Shown piece by piece: positions 36,101 to 44,519 of a stretch of DNA of 64,000 nucleotides. The translations under genes and the position numbers were made by a program. Position 1 is the first letter of the stretch. The number at the start of each line of letters is the position of its first letter. This stretch comes from JAXMHB01 sp046346965 (GTDB lineage: Bacteria; Pseudomonadota; Gammaproteobacteria; Xanthomonadales; SZUA-5), in contig JAXMHB010000002.1 of the NCBI GenBank assembly GCA_046346965.1, positions 310,001-374,000 on the forward strand, written 5' to 3'. The notes beneath the pieces are model-generated. The model did not search any database. It saw only the letters and a program-made list of their open reading frames with translations, and was not told the origin of the DNA.

Positions 36101-37357
36101 ACCGAGGGCGCTGCCGGCAGTGCCGGCAGCGTGCAGGTGCGCGCGGAGATCAATATCGGCACGCCGGCGGCCCCGCAGCTGCTGGTCGCCCGCGGCAGTT
36201 TCAGCGTGCAGCGCGAGGCGGTGGTCGCCGACGCCGACAACGACGGACTGCCAGACCGCTACGAGTCGCGTCAGGTCTGCCTGGACCCGGCCAGCGCCGA
36301 TGCCAGCAGCGATCGTGACGGCGACGGCGCCAGCAATGCCGCCGAGTACGCCGCCGGCAGTGATCCCTGCGATGTGGACAGCGACGACGGCGGTGAAACC
36401 GATGGCTCCGAGCTGCTGGCGGGCCGGCGACCGCTGGATGCCGGCGACGATGGCATTCGCCGCATCCGCGAGCTTGAGATCGTCACCCAGCTGCCGGATC
36501 ACGAGGAACTGCCGCCGCTGCCGCCGCTGGCGCACACGCTGCGCTTCGACAGCGACCCTGGCTACACGCAGGTGGTCGTCCGCCGCGCCACCTCGGTGCA
36601 GGGGCCGTATCAGCTGATCGCCACCGTTGATGCCGCCAGCGCCAACGGGCGCTATGTCGACACTGGCCTGGTCGCCGGACAGAACTATTGCTACCAGCTG
36701 GAAGCGCGCAACGGCACCCGCACCGCCGCCGCCAGCGATCTGGTCTGCGGGATCGCCCGCAGCGATTCCACCGCGCCGCGCGGCAGCGTGATCCTCAATC
36801 GCGGCGACGCCCGCAGCAGCAATCCGCTGCTGGTGGCGGCCATCGCGGTCGATCACGAATCCTCGGCCGGCATGCAGATGCGGCTGACGCTGCCGGATGG
36901 CAGCGACACCGGCTGGGTGGCCTACAGCCCCTTCTACGCCGTGAATGCCAGCAGCCTGGGCCTGCCTGCGGTGGCCACCGTCGGCCTGCAACTGCGCGAC
37001 GCCGCCGGCAACGAGTCGATCGAGTATGGGGATGACATCGACCTCGTGGCCCCCGGAACGGTGGGCGGCATCAGCGGCCAGGTGCGCGTCGATGCCAGCC
37101 TGGGCGATCCCGATCTGCCGCTGACCGGCGTCAGCGTGCGCCCGGATGCCGACACCGAAGCCGGCACGCTGAGTCTGGCCGGCGGCAGCTTCGCGCTCGT
37201 CGACCTGCCGCCCGGCAGCTACACGCTGAGCTTCGAGTTGCCGGGCTATCAGACGCGCTTCGTCGCCAATGTGGTGGTCAGCGGCGGCGCCGTGCAGAAC
37301 CTCGGCACCATCCGCCTGCTGCCGCAGCCCCTGTTCCGCGACGGCTTCGAGAACTGA
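33155..37357 (+). CDS. Large secreted HExxH/VWA mosaic protein with DGFE tail
   Basis: 1400 residues. A signal peptide occupies about residues 20-40. A putative metalloprotease-like domain follows with LGHELFHHVEF at about 161-171 (zinc motif HExxH) and a Cys-containing surround. A von Willebrand A domain starts at about 588 with VAIDSTAS (MIDAS variant D-x-T-x-S). Calcium-binding DxDxDG-type repeats (DADNDGLPD, SSDRDGDGASN) lie at about 1025-1085, a fibronectin-like module at about 1120-1200, and a carboxypeptidase-regulatory-like beta domain at about 1300-1385. It ends LFRDGFEN. Probably an extracellular or cell-surface protease or adhesin. Substrate unknown. Confidence 0.82.
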   Translation: MQLASRHSHHCRHAAPPTRLAARATLALALALQIAAADAAIPSNQPPLELVVTTPTQSYNLRRGLSGTPDFMPSVQMFNAANALDRSGTASPGNPLGYHAGYVGRGFREPWFLGGTKDVVFWACANGDPFDCDNGFATAEQIIMPTEVYAGRSESCVRGILGHELFHHVEFGYVIDGGGSGCAGGFGSTACEGHARALQDKIYFDLDLDPAASCVATFRGEVDGYLKNPDRTIWSSSYRSALFWTYLMEQYGSYRVEPGLGVDFLKNWWELAQTRMSDPSIVDVTNEVIQQYQPGDNVTNAYHDFTIANLLKDLDLSQVGESFRLRYSYRDEEPVPLRNNLMQFGPVTISQTLSVPSNGTAASAAITAKRFGGRYIAFDTSSCPAGSTLQFTATPTALIPLNANAQLILPDALHALVAIEGTAPGKPRKLYKWRAQSWKQLLVQPSARYDRIVAIMSGWHSDYAGTLALRCLAPPPLPLVAGLGTGTPLVTGTPGTASLAQFSVQVSEPGGGGFDTLDLDDLAVVADPGGVALLLPAVQKVREAAARIRVSVATPNLPAGMYTAQIRAAGRSIDIPGGLRVGAHQPEVLVAIDSTASMGQPSVAPRLQTATLAARLVGQALPSDARLGLLRVAGSTGSAAANATQLTPLATLNSAQRSQWLSDLAALTPGTASTIKLEDVLISSLSAYTAQGNGGERHLLLITDSGNGIATSADALATQARDAGIRVHVLALGTQADQPLYARLASQTGGSYHWAAVGATGVDRSTLTTALDQIVNRITRRQGAASASASTGVGSPAVINITMPQSSASTPHVKVFDGVSATPLSAVRLYRPDLSQVTSGAGVEIYQDDRSFAFHVSNAPAGNWRLEVDPSGAGGPIAFDYAAAVTQPQDSLQLGFARASGDNEAVEYFRIGEPVLIQAALTQLGAASAPATASATLTKVGAGTLVLSLRDDGSQGDQFAGDRIYSALYRATDQGSLTGVIDTEGAAGSAGSVQVRAEINIGTPAAPQLLVARGSFSVQREAVVADADNDGLPDRYESRQVCLDPASADASSDRDGDGASNAAEYAAGSDPCDVDSDDGGETDGSELLAGRRPLDAGDDGIRRIRELEIVTQLPDHEELPPLPPLAHTLRFDSDPGYTQVVVRRATSVQGPYQLIATVDAASANGRYVDTGLVAGQNYCYQLEARNGTRTAAASDLVCGIARSDSTAPRGSVILNRGDARSSNPLLVAAIAVDHESSAGMQMRLTLPDGSDTGWVAYSPFYAVNASSLGLPAVATVGLQLRDAAGNESIEYGDDIDLVAPGTVGGISGQVRVDASLGDPDLPLTGVSVRPDADTEAGTLSLAGGSFALVDLPPGSYTLSFELPGYQTRFVANVVVSGGAVQNLGTIRLLPQPLFRDGFEN

Positions 37358-37379
37358 GGCCTCCGCCTGCAGGCTCCGT

Positions 37380-37411
37380 CAGTTGCGCGCCGCCGATGGG
37401 CGCCGCAACTG
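37380..37411. terminator. Hairpin after the large secreted protein gene
   Basis: CAGTTGCG (37380-37387) pairs with CGCAACTG (37404-37411), with further G-C pairing inside across a one-base bulge. It lies 23 bases after the stop codon and before the next gene in the same direction. No T-run. Confidence 0.45.
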
Positions 37412-37504
37412 AAGAGGTGTTAACACAATCTGTCTGATTCTTAACTTGTGCGCGCAGGGTGACGGCCAAAGACTCGGATCCACACAGGGATGGAGCGGTG
37501 GCCG

Positions 37505-39676
37505 ATGCGCGCAATCTGGGCATGGTGTTGTGCGGTGTGGATGGGCAGCGCGTGCGCGGTCGAAGCGCCCTATCTGAAGGTGCTCGGTGACGGACCGGTC
37601 GAGCGCCTGCCGCTGAAGCTGACCGAGGTGCATGCCCAGGTGCTGGGTCCGATTGCCGACGTGCAGATCCGCCAGACCTTCGAGAACCGCGGGGCCCAGC
37701 CCATCGAGGCGGTCTACGTGTTCCCGGCCTCCGCGCAAGCGGCGGTGTACGCAATGACCATGACCATCGGTACTCGTCGCATCCGCGCGCAGATCCAGGA
37801 CAAGCAACAGGCGCGCAAGCAGTACCAGGCGGCCATCGCCGCCGGACAGACGGCCAGTCTGCTGGAGAGCGTCGACGAGCATCTGTTCAAGATGCAGGTC
37901 GGCAATGTGCTGCCCGGTGAGGCAGTGGCGGTCGAGCTCCACTACACCGAGCTGCTGGTGCCTGATCGTGGCGTGTACGAACTGGTGGTGCCGAACACCG
38001 TGGCCGACCGTTTTGGCGCCCCGGTGAGCCCGGAGGCGGCAACCGTCAGCAGCGCGTCCGCCGAGGTCATCGACTACGCCTACAACTTCAGCGCCGAGCT
38101 CCGTACCGCCGTCCCGCTGGTGGATGTGAGCAGTCCCAGCCACGATCTGGAAGTACATCGGCTGGCGCCCAATGCAGCGCAGGTGCTGCTCGGTCCGCAG
38201 TCCTTGCAGAAGGCCATCGGTCGCGACCTGCGCCTGCAATTCCGCCTGCTCGGCGACGCCATTCAGACCGGATTGCTGGTGTATCCGGAGGGCGATGGCG
38301 GCTATTTCCTGCTGCAGATGGAGCCGCCCGCGCGCGTGCTCGCCGCCGATGTGCCGCCGCGCGAGTTCATCTTTGTCGTCGACGTGTCGGGGTCGATGAC
38401 CGGCAAGCCGATCGAGATCGCACAGCAGCTGATTCAGGCCTTGCTGGCGACGTTGTCGCCGAAGGACTTTGTCAATGTGCTGATGTTCTCGGGTGGCTCC
38501 GAGCTGCTGTCGAAGGCCTCGCTACCAGTGAGCCCGGAGGTCCTCGCGCGCGCTTCCCAACTACTCGATCAGCCGGCCGGTGGCGGCACCGAGTTGGTCG
38601 CGGCGATGGAGCGCGCCCTCGCGATCCCGCGCGCTGGCGTCTCGCGCAGCATCGTCGTGGTGACCGATGGCGCGATCACGGCCGATGCCCAGTTGATGCG
38701 CAGCATTCGCGCGCAGGCGGGCAGCACCAATGTGTTCGCACTCGGCGTCGGGCCCAGCGTGCAGCGCGATGTGATCGAGCGCATTGCCCGAGCCGGCTTT
38801 GGCGAGCCTTTCATCGTCGACGATCTGGGGACCGGGACGGCGGTCGCCGAACGCTTGCGTACCTACATCGATCGCCCGCTGCTGACCGGCGTGCGCCTCG
38901 GCGCGGAGGCGTTCGCGCCGCTGGACGCCAATCCCGATCCGATTCCCGACCTGCTGGCGGAACGCCCGCTGAGCGTGGCCGGGCGCTACCGTGGCGGCCT
39001 CAGTGGCGCGCTACTGATCAGCGGGCAGACGCCGCGCGGTGCCTACACGCAGCGCATCCCCCTGGCCAGCGCGGTGGTGCTGCCGGAAGGCCGCGCCCTG
39101 CGCTACTTTTGGGCCCGGCGTGCGCTGACCGAGGCGCAGGATGACTATGACAGCGCGCCCTGGAGCAATCCCAATCTGCGCAAGGATGCGAGCGCGCGCA
39201 TCCTGGCCCTCGGGCTCGAACATTCGCTGCTGACGCGATTCACCTCCTTTGTCGCGGTCGATGCGCAGGTGCGCACGGACGGCACGCCGGTGCAGGTGCA
39301 GCAGCCGGCCGTCGCCACCGGCGCCGTCGGCAATGCGCTGGCCGGCGTGATGCAACTGCAGATCCAGGTCGGCGCCGCCAGTGCGGCTGCCAGCGCCTGC
39401 GAGGAGCGGCGGCGGGTGGACGCGCGGGACTACTGTCGCCAGGGCGCCGTGTGGGCGGACGCCAGCCTGCCGGCCGATGCACCGCGCCTGCGCCTGCGCG
39501 CCGGCAGCGCGGCGGTGGCGGCCTTGCTGCGCCATCGACCCGAGCTGCGGGCGGCATTGGCGCTCGGCCAGCGCGTGGTCCTGCGGGTGGGCAACTGGGC
39601 GATCGAGATCGGCCCCAGCGGCTTCAGCGACGTGCCTGCCGCCACCTGGGCGCGCGTGCTCGGCAGTGAGCGCTGA
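37505..39676 (+). CDS. VIT and VWA domain secreted protein
   Basis: 723 residues from the ATG at 37505 (GGAG at 37492-37495; an in-frame ATG at 37490 is the alternative). A short signal peptide ends ACAVEA. The VIT domain (about 20-150) shows VQIRQTFENRGAQPIEAVYVFP. The VWA domain (about 285-460) has an intact MIDAS DVSGSMTGKP. The organisation resembles inter-alpha-trypsin-inhibitor-like proteins and the VIT-VWA proteins of proteobacterial sortase systems, but there is no LPxTG-type sorting signal. The C-terminal region includes CEERRRVDARDYC. Probably periplasmic or surface, binding partners through the metal site. Paired with the next gene (ATGA-type spacing). Confidence 0.83.
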   Translation: MRAIWAWCCAVWMGSACAVEAPYLKVLGDGPVERLPLKLTEVHAQVLGPIADVQIRQTFENRGAQPIEAVYVFPASAQAAVYAMTMTIGTRRIRAQIQDKQQARKQYQAAIAAGQTASLLESVDEHLFKMQVGNVLPGEAVAVELHYTELLVPDRGVYELVVPNTVADRFGAPVSPEAATVSSASAEVIDYAYNFSAELRTAVPLVDVSSPSHDLEVHRLAPNAAQVLLGPQSLQKAIGRDLRLQFRLLGDAIQTGLLVYPEGDGGYFLLQMEPPARVLAADVPPREFIFVVDVSGSMTGKPIEIAQQLIQALLATLSPKDFVNVLMFSGGSELLSKASLPVSPEVLARASQLLDQPAGGGTELVAAMERALAIPRAGVSRSIVVVTDGAITADAQLMRSIRAQAGSTNVFALGVGPSVQRDVIERIARAGFGEPFIVDDLGTGTAVAERLRTYIDRPLLTGVRLGAEAFAPLDANPDPIPDLLAERPLSVAGRYRGGLSGALLISGQTPRGAYTQRIPLASAVVLPEGRALRYFWARRALTEAQDDYDSAPWSNPNLRKDASARILALGLEHSLLTRFTSFVAVDAQVRTDGTPVQVQQPAVATGAVGNALAGVMQLQIQVGAASAAASACEERRRVDARDYCRQGAVWADASLPADAPRLRLRAGSAAVAALLRHRPELRAALALGQRVVLRVGNWAIEIGPSGFSDVPAATWARVLGSER

Positions 39677-39677
39677 G

Positions 39678-40544
39678 ATGCGTGGCGGCGTCGCTGCGCT
39701 GCTGCTGTGCGCCTTGCTGTGGGCGAGTCCGGCCGCCGCCCGCGCCAACGTGGTGTTCCTGCTGCCGCAGCCGGGCCACGGCGACGCGCAGTTCTTCGCC
39801 GCCGCCCAGCGTTACTACGCCGCGCAGCCGGAGGTCAACGCGGTGGTCGATTCGGCGTCCACGCTGCTGCAGGTGCGCGAGTGGCTGCAGCACTCGGATC
39901 TGCGCGGCGACGCGCCGTGGGGGCGCATCGTGCTGGTGGCGCATGGCTCGCGCTGGACCGGATTGGCGCTGCCGATCTTCGATGACGAGGGCGTGGCGCC
40001 GCCGGGCCGCTGGCGTGAGGTGGCCAGCCGCGGCGAGTTCCTGCCGCTGGCGCCCGGCGTCATCGATGCCCACACCGAGCTGTGGATCGAGTCCTGTGGC
40101 CTCGGCACGCGTCGCGATCTGCTCGCTTATCTGGGTCAGATGCTCGCCGGCGATCTGGCGCTGACGCCGCATGCCGCGCACGGTCTGGTGGCCTTTGGCG
40201 AGTCCGATGGTCAGGTCTGGCGTCGTGAACTCGACTACGGTGCGCGCATTCGTCCGCGCCGCGGCGCACCGATCGCGCCTGAAGGCATGCGCGCATTGCC
40301 GATCGAATTCCGCCTGGCCTTTGCCAGCAGCGTCCCTTGCGCCGAGGTCGATAGGCGCAGCCTGCTGCGACCGGGCACCCCGATGCGCCAGACCTTGAGC
40401 GATCATGGGCTCGCGCCACGCGATCTCAGCTTCGAGCTGCTCGCGCAAGGCCAGGGCTGCGTGCTGCGCGGCCGCGGCAGCCTGCTGATCAGCGCCCAGT
40501 CCGCATGGACGCTGCCGGCGGTGATCGGCGCCGAGGTGCCCTGA
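39678..40544 (+). CDS. Exported protein with His/Cys motifs suggestive of a clan CD peptidase
   Basis: 288 residues from the ATG at 39678, two bases after the VIT-VWA stop; a GTG at 39666 is also in frame. A clear signal peptide ends AAARA. Two hydrophobic-strand motifs, IVLVAHGS (His89) and ELWIESCGLG (Cys140), have the layout of caspase/gingipain-type clan CD peptidases, where a HG and a (S/A)C-G follow core strands. No family is recognised with certainty and the spacing between the two motifs is compatible but not diagnostic. It could process or be regulated by its VIT-VWA neighbour; this is an inference. Confidence 0.7.
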   Translation: MRGGVAALLLCALLWASPAAARANVVFLLPQPGHGDAQFFAAAQRYYAAQPEVNAVVDSASTLLQVREWLQHSDLRGDAPWGRIVLVAHGSRWTGLALPIFDDEGVAPPGRWREVASRGEFLPLAPGVIDAHTELWIESCGLGTRRDLLAYLGQMLAGDLALTPHAAHGLVAFGESDGQVWRRELDYGARIRPRRGAPIAPEGMRALPIEFRLAFASSVPCAEVDRRSLLRPGTPMRQTLSDHGLAPRDLSFELLAQGQGCVLRGRGSLLISAQSAWTLPAVIGAEVP

Positions 40545-40617
40545 TCGCGCCCGCAGCTGACCACAAGCCCGCCAATCGCGCTAGATTGCAGCTTCCTTCG
40601 AGCGTAGGGGCAGGGCC

Positions 40618-40914
40618 ATGCGTCGTCGTGTCACCAAGGTGGATCCGCTGTCGGCTTCCCGCGTGTTTGCGCTGCTGTTGTTCGTGCAGGGCTTCATCCT
40701 CGGCGCGCGGGCGCTGGGGCTGCGCGTGGCGGGGATAGACCTGCCGCTGCCGCTGACCGCCGTGCCGGGCGCGACCACGATCACGCTGCTGTTCTGGACG
40801 CCGCTCGGCTTTGGCCTGGCCGGCCTGGTGTCGGGCGGCATCCTGGCGCTGATCTACAACTGGGTGGCCAGCCGTTTCGGCGGCATCGAGTACGAGATGG
40901 AAGTCAGCCAGTAA
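40618..40914 (+). CDS. Small two-helix membrane protein
   Basis: 98 residues. The N-terminal RRVTKVDPLSASRVFALL, two hydrophobic helices (about 17-35 and 52-80) and the C-terminal YNWVASRFGGIEYEME resemble DUF3566-like small transmembrane proteins, which have no known function. It is preceded by a purine-rich AGGGGCAGGG stretch. It lies 15 bases upstream of the AI-2E family gene and is probably co-transcribed with it. Confidence 0.75.
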   Translation: MRRRVTKVDPLSASRVFALLLFVQGFILGARALGLRVAGIDLPLPLTAVPGATTITLLFWTPLGFGLAGLVSGGILALIYNWVASRFGGIEYEMEVSQ

Positions 40915-40929
40915 GCGCGGAGCCCGTCG

Positions 40930-42018
40930 GTGGATCGCCAGCGTCTGATCGAATCCTTGTTCGCGGCGGCGGCGATCAGCTTTCTGGCGATCGGCTGCTT
41001 TCTGGTGCTGCGGCCGTTTCTGTCGGCGCTGATGTGGGCGGTGATCCTGTGTTACGCCAGCTGGCCGGCTTACCGCTGGCTGGAGGCGCGCCTGGGCGGC
41101 CGGCGCACGCTGACCGCCATCTTGATGACCTTCGCGGTGGCGCTGGTGCTGGTGTTGCCCTTTGTCATCGTCGGTTTGACGCTGGCCGAGAACGTCAGCG
41201 CCTGGGTGCAGGCGATCAAGGACTGGGTGGCGCGCGGGCTGCCGGCGCCGCCGGCCTGGTTGGTGGAGCTGCCGCTGGTAGGCGCCGAGATCGCGCAACG
41301 CTGGCAGGCGCTGAGTTCCGAAACCGGACTCATGGACGCGGTGCGCGCGGTGCTCAATCCGCTGCGACAGATGGCCATCGCCGGCGGTGCGGTGCTCGGG
41401 CGCGGCACGGTGGAGCTGGGCTTCTCGGTGTTCATCGCTTTCTTCGTGTTCCGCCGCGGCGATGAGCTGGCGCTGGGCTTGCGGCAGGCGCTGACGCGGC
41501 TGATCGGCCCGCGCGCGCGCCAGTTCATCGATGTGGCGGGCGGCACCATCCAGGGCGTGGTCTACGGCATCCTCGGTACCGCGCTGGCGCAGGGCCTGCT
41601 GGCCGGCATCGGCTTCAGTCTGGTCAGCGTGCCCGGTGCGCTGTTCCTGGGCTTGCTGACCTTCTTCATGTCGCTGATACCCGGTGGCCCGCCCTTCGTC
41701 TGGGTGCCGGCGGTGATCTGGCTGGCCTCGGTCGAGCGCTATGGCGCCACTGTGTTCCTCGGCATCTGGGGCATGTTCGTCATCAGCGGCATCGACAACA
41801 TCATCAAGCCCTATCTGATCAGCCGCGGCTCGCAGTTGCCCTTTGTGCTGGTGTTCCTGGGCGTCATTGGCGGCGTCATCGCCTTCGGCTTTCTGGGCGT
41901 GTTCCTCGGGCCGGTGCTGCTGGCGGTGGGGTACACGCTGCTGTTGGCCTGGAATCGCGGCGAGAAAATCGACGGCGAGGCGCACGCCGACGCGCCTGCC
42001 GGCGCTGGCGGGAACTGA
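40930..42018 (+). CDS. AI-2E family transporter
   Basis: 362 residues from a GTG start, with seven to eight predicted membrane helices: a central pair around 60-90, and the C-terminal cluster with GTALAQGLLAGIGF, LIPGGPPFVWVPA and DNIIKPYLISRGSQLP. The motif set matches the PF01594 (AI-2E exporter-like) family; despite the name, most members have unknown substrates or act in ion transport. No quorum-sensing gene is near. Confidence 0.9.
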   Translation: MDRQRLIESLFAAAAISFLAIGCFLVLRPFLSALMWAVILCYASWPAYRWLEARLGGRRTLTAILMTFAVALVLVLPFVIVGLTLAENVSAWVQAIKDWVARGLPAPPAWLVELPLVGAEIAQRWQALSSETGLMDAVRAVLNPLRQMAIAGGAVLGRGTVELGFSVFIAFFVFRRGDELALGLRQALTRLIGPRARQFIDVAGGTIQGVVYGILGTALAQGLLAGIGFSLVSVPGALFLGLLTFFMSLIPGGPPFVWVPAVIWLASVERYGATVFLGIWGMFVISGIDNIIKPYLISRGSQLPFVLVFLGVIGGVIAFGFLGVFLGPVLLAVGYTLLLAWNRGEKIDGEAHADAPAGAGGN

Positions 42019-42076
42019 GCGCACACCGGGTTACCTCAGACGGGCGCGGTCCGATCGCCGCGCAGGAGCTCCGTCG

Positions 42077-44275
42077 ATGCCCACCCCTACGCAGCACACT
42101 CGATTCTGGCGCCTCTGGCTGTGGCTCGCGCTGGCCATGGGCTGCTCGCCGCTGGCGGCGCAACTGCTGGTGACGCCTTTGCCGCAGCCCAATCTGGACG
42201 CGCTGCGGCCGGGGCGTGTGGACGCCATTCTGAAGCTGCCCGACGGCCGTTATCTGATCGGCGGCGCGTACACGCGCCTCGGCGCCCAGGCCAGCAACGG
42301 CACTTCGCGGCTGCTGGCCGACGGCAGCATCGATACCACCTTCAACGCCGGCCTCGCCAATGCGCGCGACTTCGCCGTCGACAGCCAAGGCCGCGTCTAT
42401 GCGCTCAGCACTCAGCAACTGGTGCGTCTGCAGAGCGATGGCAGCCTGGACCCGAGCTTCCCGGCGATCACCCCGGTACCGAGCGGCAGCCTGCGCGCCG
42501 TCGAGATCGACAACGACCAGCTCTATGTCGCCGGCGCCTACACCAGCATCGCCGGCGTCGCGCGCACCCGCCTTGCACGGTTGTCGCTGGCGGGCGTGGT
42601 GGACACCAGTTGGTCGCCGGAGCCCAATGGCATCGTGTTGGCCCTGCGCGCCAATGGCAGCGGCCTCGTGTACCTGGGTGGTGTGTTCACTCAGGTGGCA
42701 GGCAGCGGCCGCATCGCGGTGGCGCGGGTGCCGACCGCCGGCAGCGGCGCGCCGGATGGCTGGAACCCGGTGCTGAACAGCGGCGCCAGCGTGCGCGCGC
42801 TCGATCTCGACGGCAGCGCCGTCTACATCGGCGGCGAGTTCAGCAGCGTCAACGGCGCCACGCGTGCGCGCATCGCCAAACTCGACCTCAGCACCGGCGC
42901 ACCCGATCCGGCCTTCATCGCTACGCTGACCGCCGCGCCCGATCTGCTGACGGTGATCGGCGCTTCGGTTTATCTGGGACGCGACTCCTTCGCGCAGACG
43001 GTCACCAGCGGGCCCAACACGCTCTCCGGCGTGCGCCTGGTGCGACTCGCCACCGCCAATGCCGCCCTCGACACCAGCTTCAATCCGCTGGCCGACACCG
43101 TGCCGGGCGAAACTGCCTCAGTGCTGGCACTGGCGCCCGGTGATGGTGGCGGGCGGCTGGTGGTCGGCGGCAGCTACGCCGGCATGAGCGCCGGCGCGGT
43201 GCGGCTGAGCCTGGCGCCGCTGAATGCCGATGGCAGCGTCGATGCGCTGAGTTCCTTGCCGGAGGCCGCGCTATTGGCGGCGTGGTCCCAGCTGCGGCTC
43301 GACACCGACGGTGCCGCGCTGGTGCACGGCGATTACCGCCGCGTCAACGGCAGCGCCCGCCGCGATCTGCTGCGCCTGAACGCCGCCGGCACTATCGACG
43401 GCAGCTTCCGTCCGCCCAATGTGCGCATCGATGCCGCCACGCTGCACCCGGGGCAGGCGGTGTACATCGCCGACCGCACCAATCTGCGCATCCTGAAGCT
43501 GGATCGCCTCACTGGCGACCCGGTGCCCGGCTTCACGCCGATCACCTACACCAACGTGGTCGGCCGCATGGAGATCGCCGGCGCTCACCTGTATCTGAGC
43601 GGCAGTTTCACGCTGGATGGCATCACGCCGCCGCTCAGCGGCTATGCGCGCATGGATCTGGCCAGCGGTCAGATCGATCAGTCCTTCCGGCCCAACCTCG
43701 GCAGCGGCACGATCAGCGGCACCCGCTTTGACCCGGCCAGCAACGCGCTCTTCCTGTTTGGCGGCTTCACCACGGTCAACGGCACCGCGCGCGCCGGGCT
43801 GGCCAAGCTGGACGCGAACACGCTGGCGCTCGACACCACCTGGAACCCCACCTTCGCTGGCGGCGGCGTCAACGACCTGCAGCCCGATGGCCTGGGCGGC
43901 GTGTATCTGGTGGGGCCCTACACCAGCATCAACGGCAGCGCCTGCCGCGCGCCCGCACGCTTGCTGAGCACCGGCACCGGCACCGTCGACCCCGCCTTCA
44001 GCTGCGCCCGCGCCACCGGCCAAACGCTGACGGTCGCGCTGGCGGCCGATGCCGTCTACGCCGGCGGCAACAGCCAGATCCTGCGCTTCCCGCTGAGCGC
44101 CGCCGGTACCAGCGACGCCAATTGGAGCGCCACCGTCAGCGGCGCCAGCAGCCTCGTCGGCGACGCCTCACGGCTGTTCGTGCTCGGCAGCTACAGCACG
44201 CTCAGCGGCGTCCCCCGCAGCGGCCTCGCGGCCCTGCCGACAGTTGAGCGTTTTTTGGCGAATGGCTTTGAGTGA
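42077..44275 (+). CDS. Secreted delta-60 repeat (beta-propeller-like) protein with NGFE tail
   Basis: 732 residues from the ATG at 42077 (AGGAG at 42064-42068); the open frame begins earlier inside the upstream gene. A signal peptide ends SPLAAQ. About twelve repeats of some 50-60 residues follow, each ending in a D-(T/P)-x-(F/W) signature (IDTTFN, LDPSFP, VDTSW, DPAF, LDTSFNP, IDGSFRPP, IDQSFRPN, LDTTWNP, VDPAFSC), which is the delta-60/DUF5122 repeat. The protein ends FLANGFE. Likely extracellular. The function is unknown. Confidence 0.85.
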   Translation: MPTPTQHTRFWRLWLWLALAMGCSPLAAQLLVTPLPQPNLDALRPGRVDAILKLPDGRYLIGGAYTRLGAQASNGTSRLLADGSIDTTFNAGLANARDFAVDSQGRVYALSTQQLVRLQSDGSLDPSFPAITPVPSGSLRAVEIDNDQLYVAGAYTSIAGVARTRLARLSLAGVVDTSWSPEPNGIVLALRANGSGLVYLGGVFTQVAGSGRIAVARVPTAGSGAPDGWNPVLNSGASVRALDLDGSAVYIGGEFSSVNGATRARIAKLDLSTGAPDPAFIATLTAAPDLLTVIGASVYLGRDSFAQTVTSGPNTLSGVRLVRLATANAALDTSFNPLADTVPGETASVLALAPGDGGGRLVVGGSYAGMSAGAVRLSLAPLNADGSVDALSSLPEAALLAAWSQLRLDTDGAALVHGDYRRVNGSARRDLLRLNAAGTIDGSFRPPNVRIDAATLHPGQAVYIADRTNLRILKLDRLTGDPVPGFTPITYTNVVGRMEIAGAHLYLSGSFTLDGITPPLSGYARMDLASGQIDQSFRPNLGSGTISGTRFDPASNALFLFGGFTTVNGTARAGLAKLDANTLALDTTWNPTFAGGGVNDLQPDGLGGVYLVGPYTSINGSACRAPARLLSTGTGTVDPAFSCARATGQTLTVALAADAVYAGGNSQILRFPLSAAGTSDANWSATVSGASSLVGDASRLFVLGSYSTLSGVPRSGLAALPTVERFLANGFE

Positions 44276-44300
44276 AAGCGGGGGCAGAAGCGGGGGAGCT

Positions 44301-44328
44301 GAAGCGGGGCAAGGGGCAGGGGACCAGC
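44301..44328 (-). repeat. Partial copy of a dispersed repeat
   Basis: Read on the minus strand, this is GCTGGTCCC followed by a C-rich GCCCCTTGCCCCGCTT, matching the core of the repeat at 31122-31150 and at 53463-53483. It lies just after the delta-60 gene and marks the left edge of the frameshift-rich block. Confidence 0.6.
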
Positions 44329-44455
44329 ATTGACGCGCTTCCGTAGCGCGGTCGCGGGTACCGGTTGCCGTATGCCGCGATCGGTCGCGCAATAGCGCCA
44401 CGCTTCGAGGCGGGCGCCGGTCCTCCGGCGCCTTGAGTGCACAGCACCGCCACAC

Positions 44456-44485
44456 GGTCATTCCCGTGAAAGCGGGAATCCAGGC
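44456..44485. repeat. REP-like palindrome
   Basis: ATTCCCG (44460-44466) and CGGGAAT (44473-44479) enclose TGAAAG, preceded by GGTC and followed by CCAGG. This is the common proteobacterial extragenic palindrome of the TCATTCCCG...CGGGAATCC type. It is a single copy in this window. Confidence 0.7.
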
Positions 44486-44519
44486 TCCTGAAAGCCCAAG
44501 CCTGATCACTCACCGCCGA

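Noticed and set aside
32945..36991. Open frame of 1,348 codons on the minus strand
   Set aside because: Antisense shadow of the HExxH/VWA protein; composition is Gly/Ala/Arg/His-rich with no recognisable domain.
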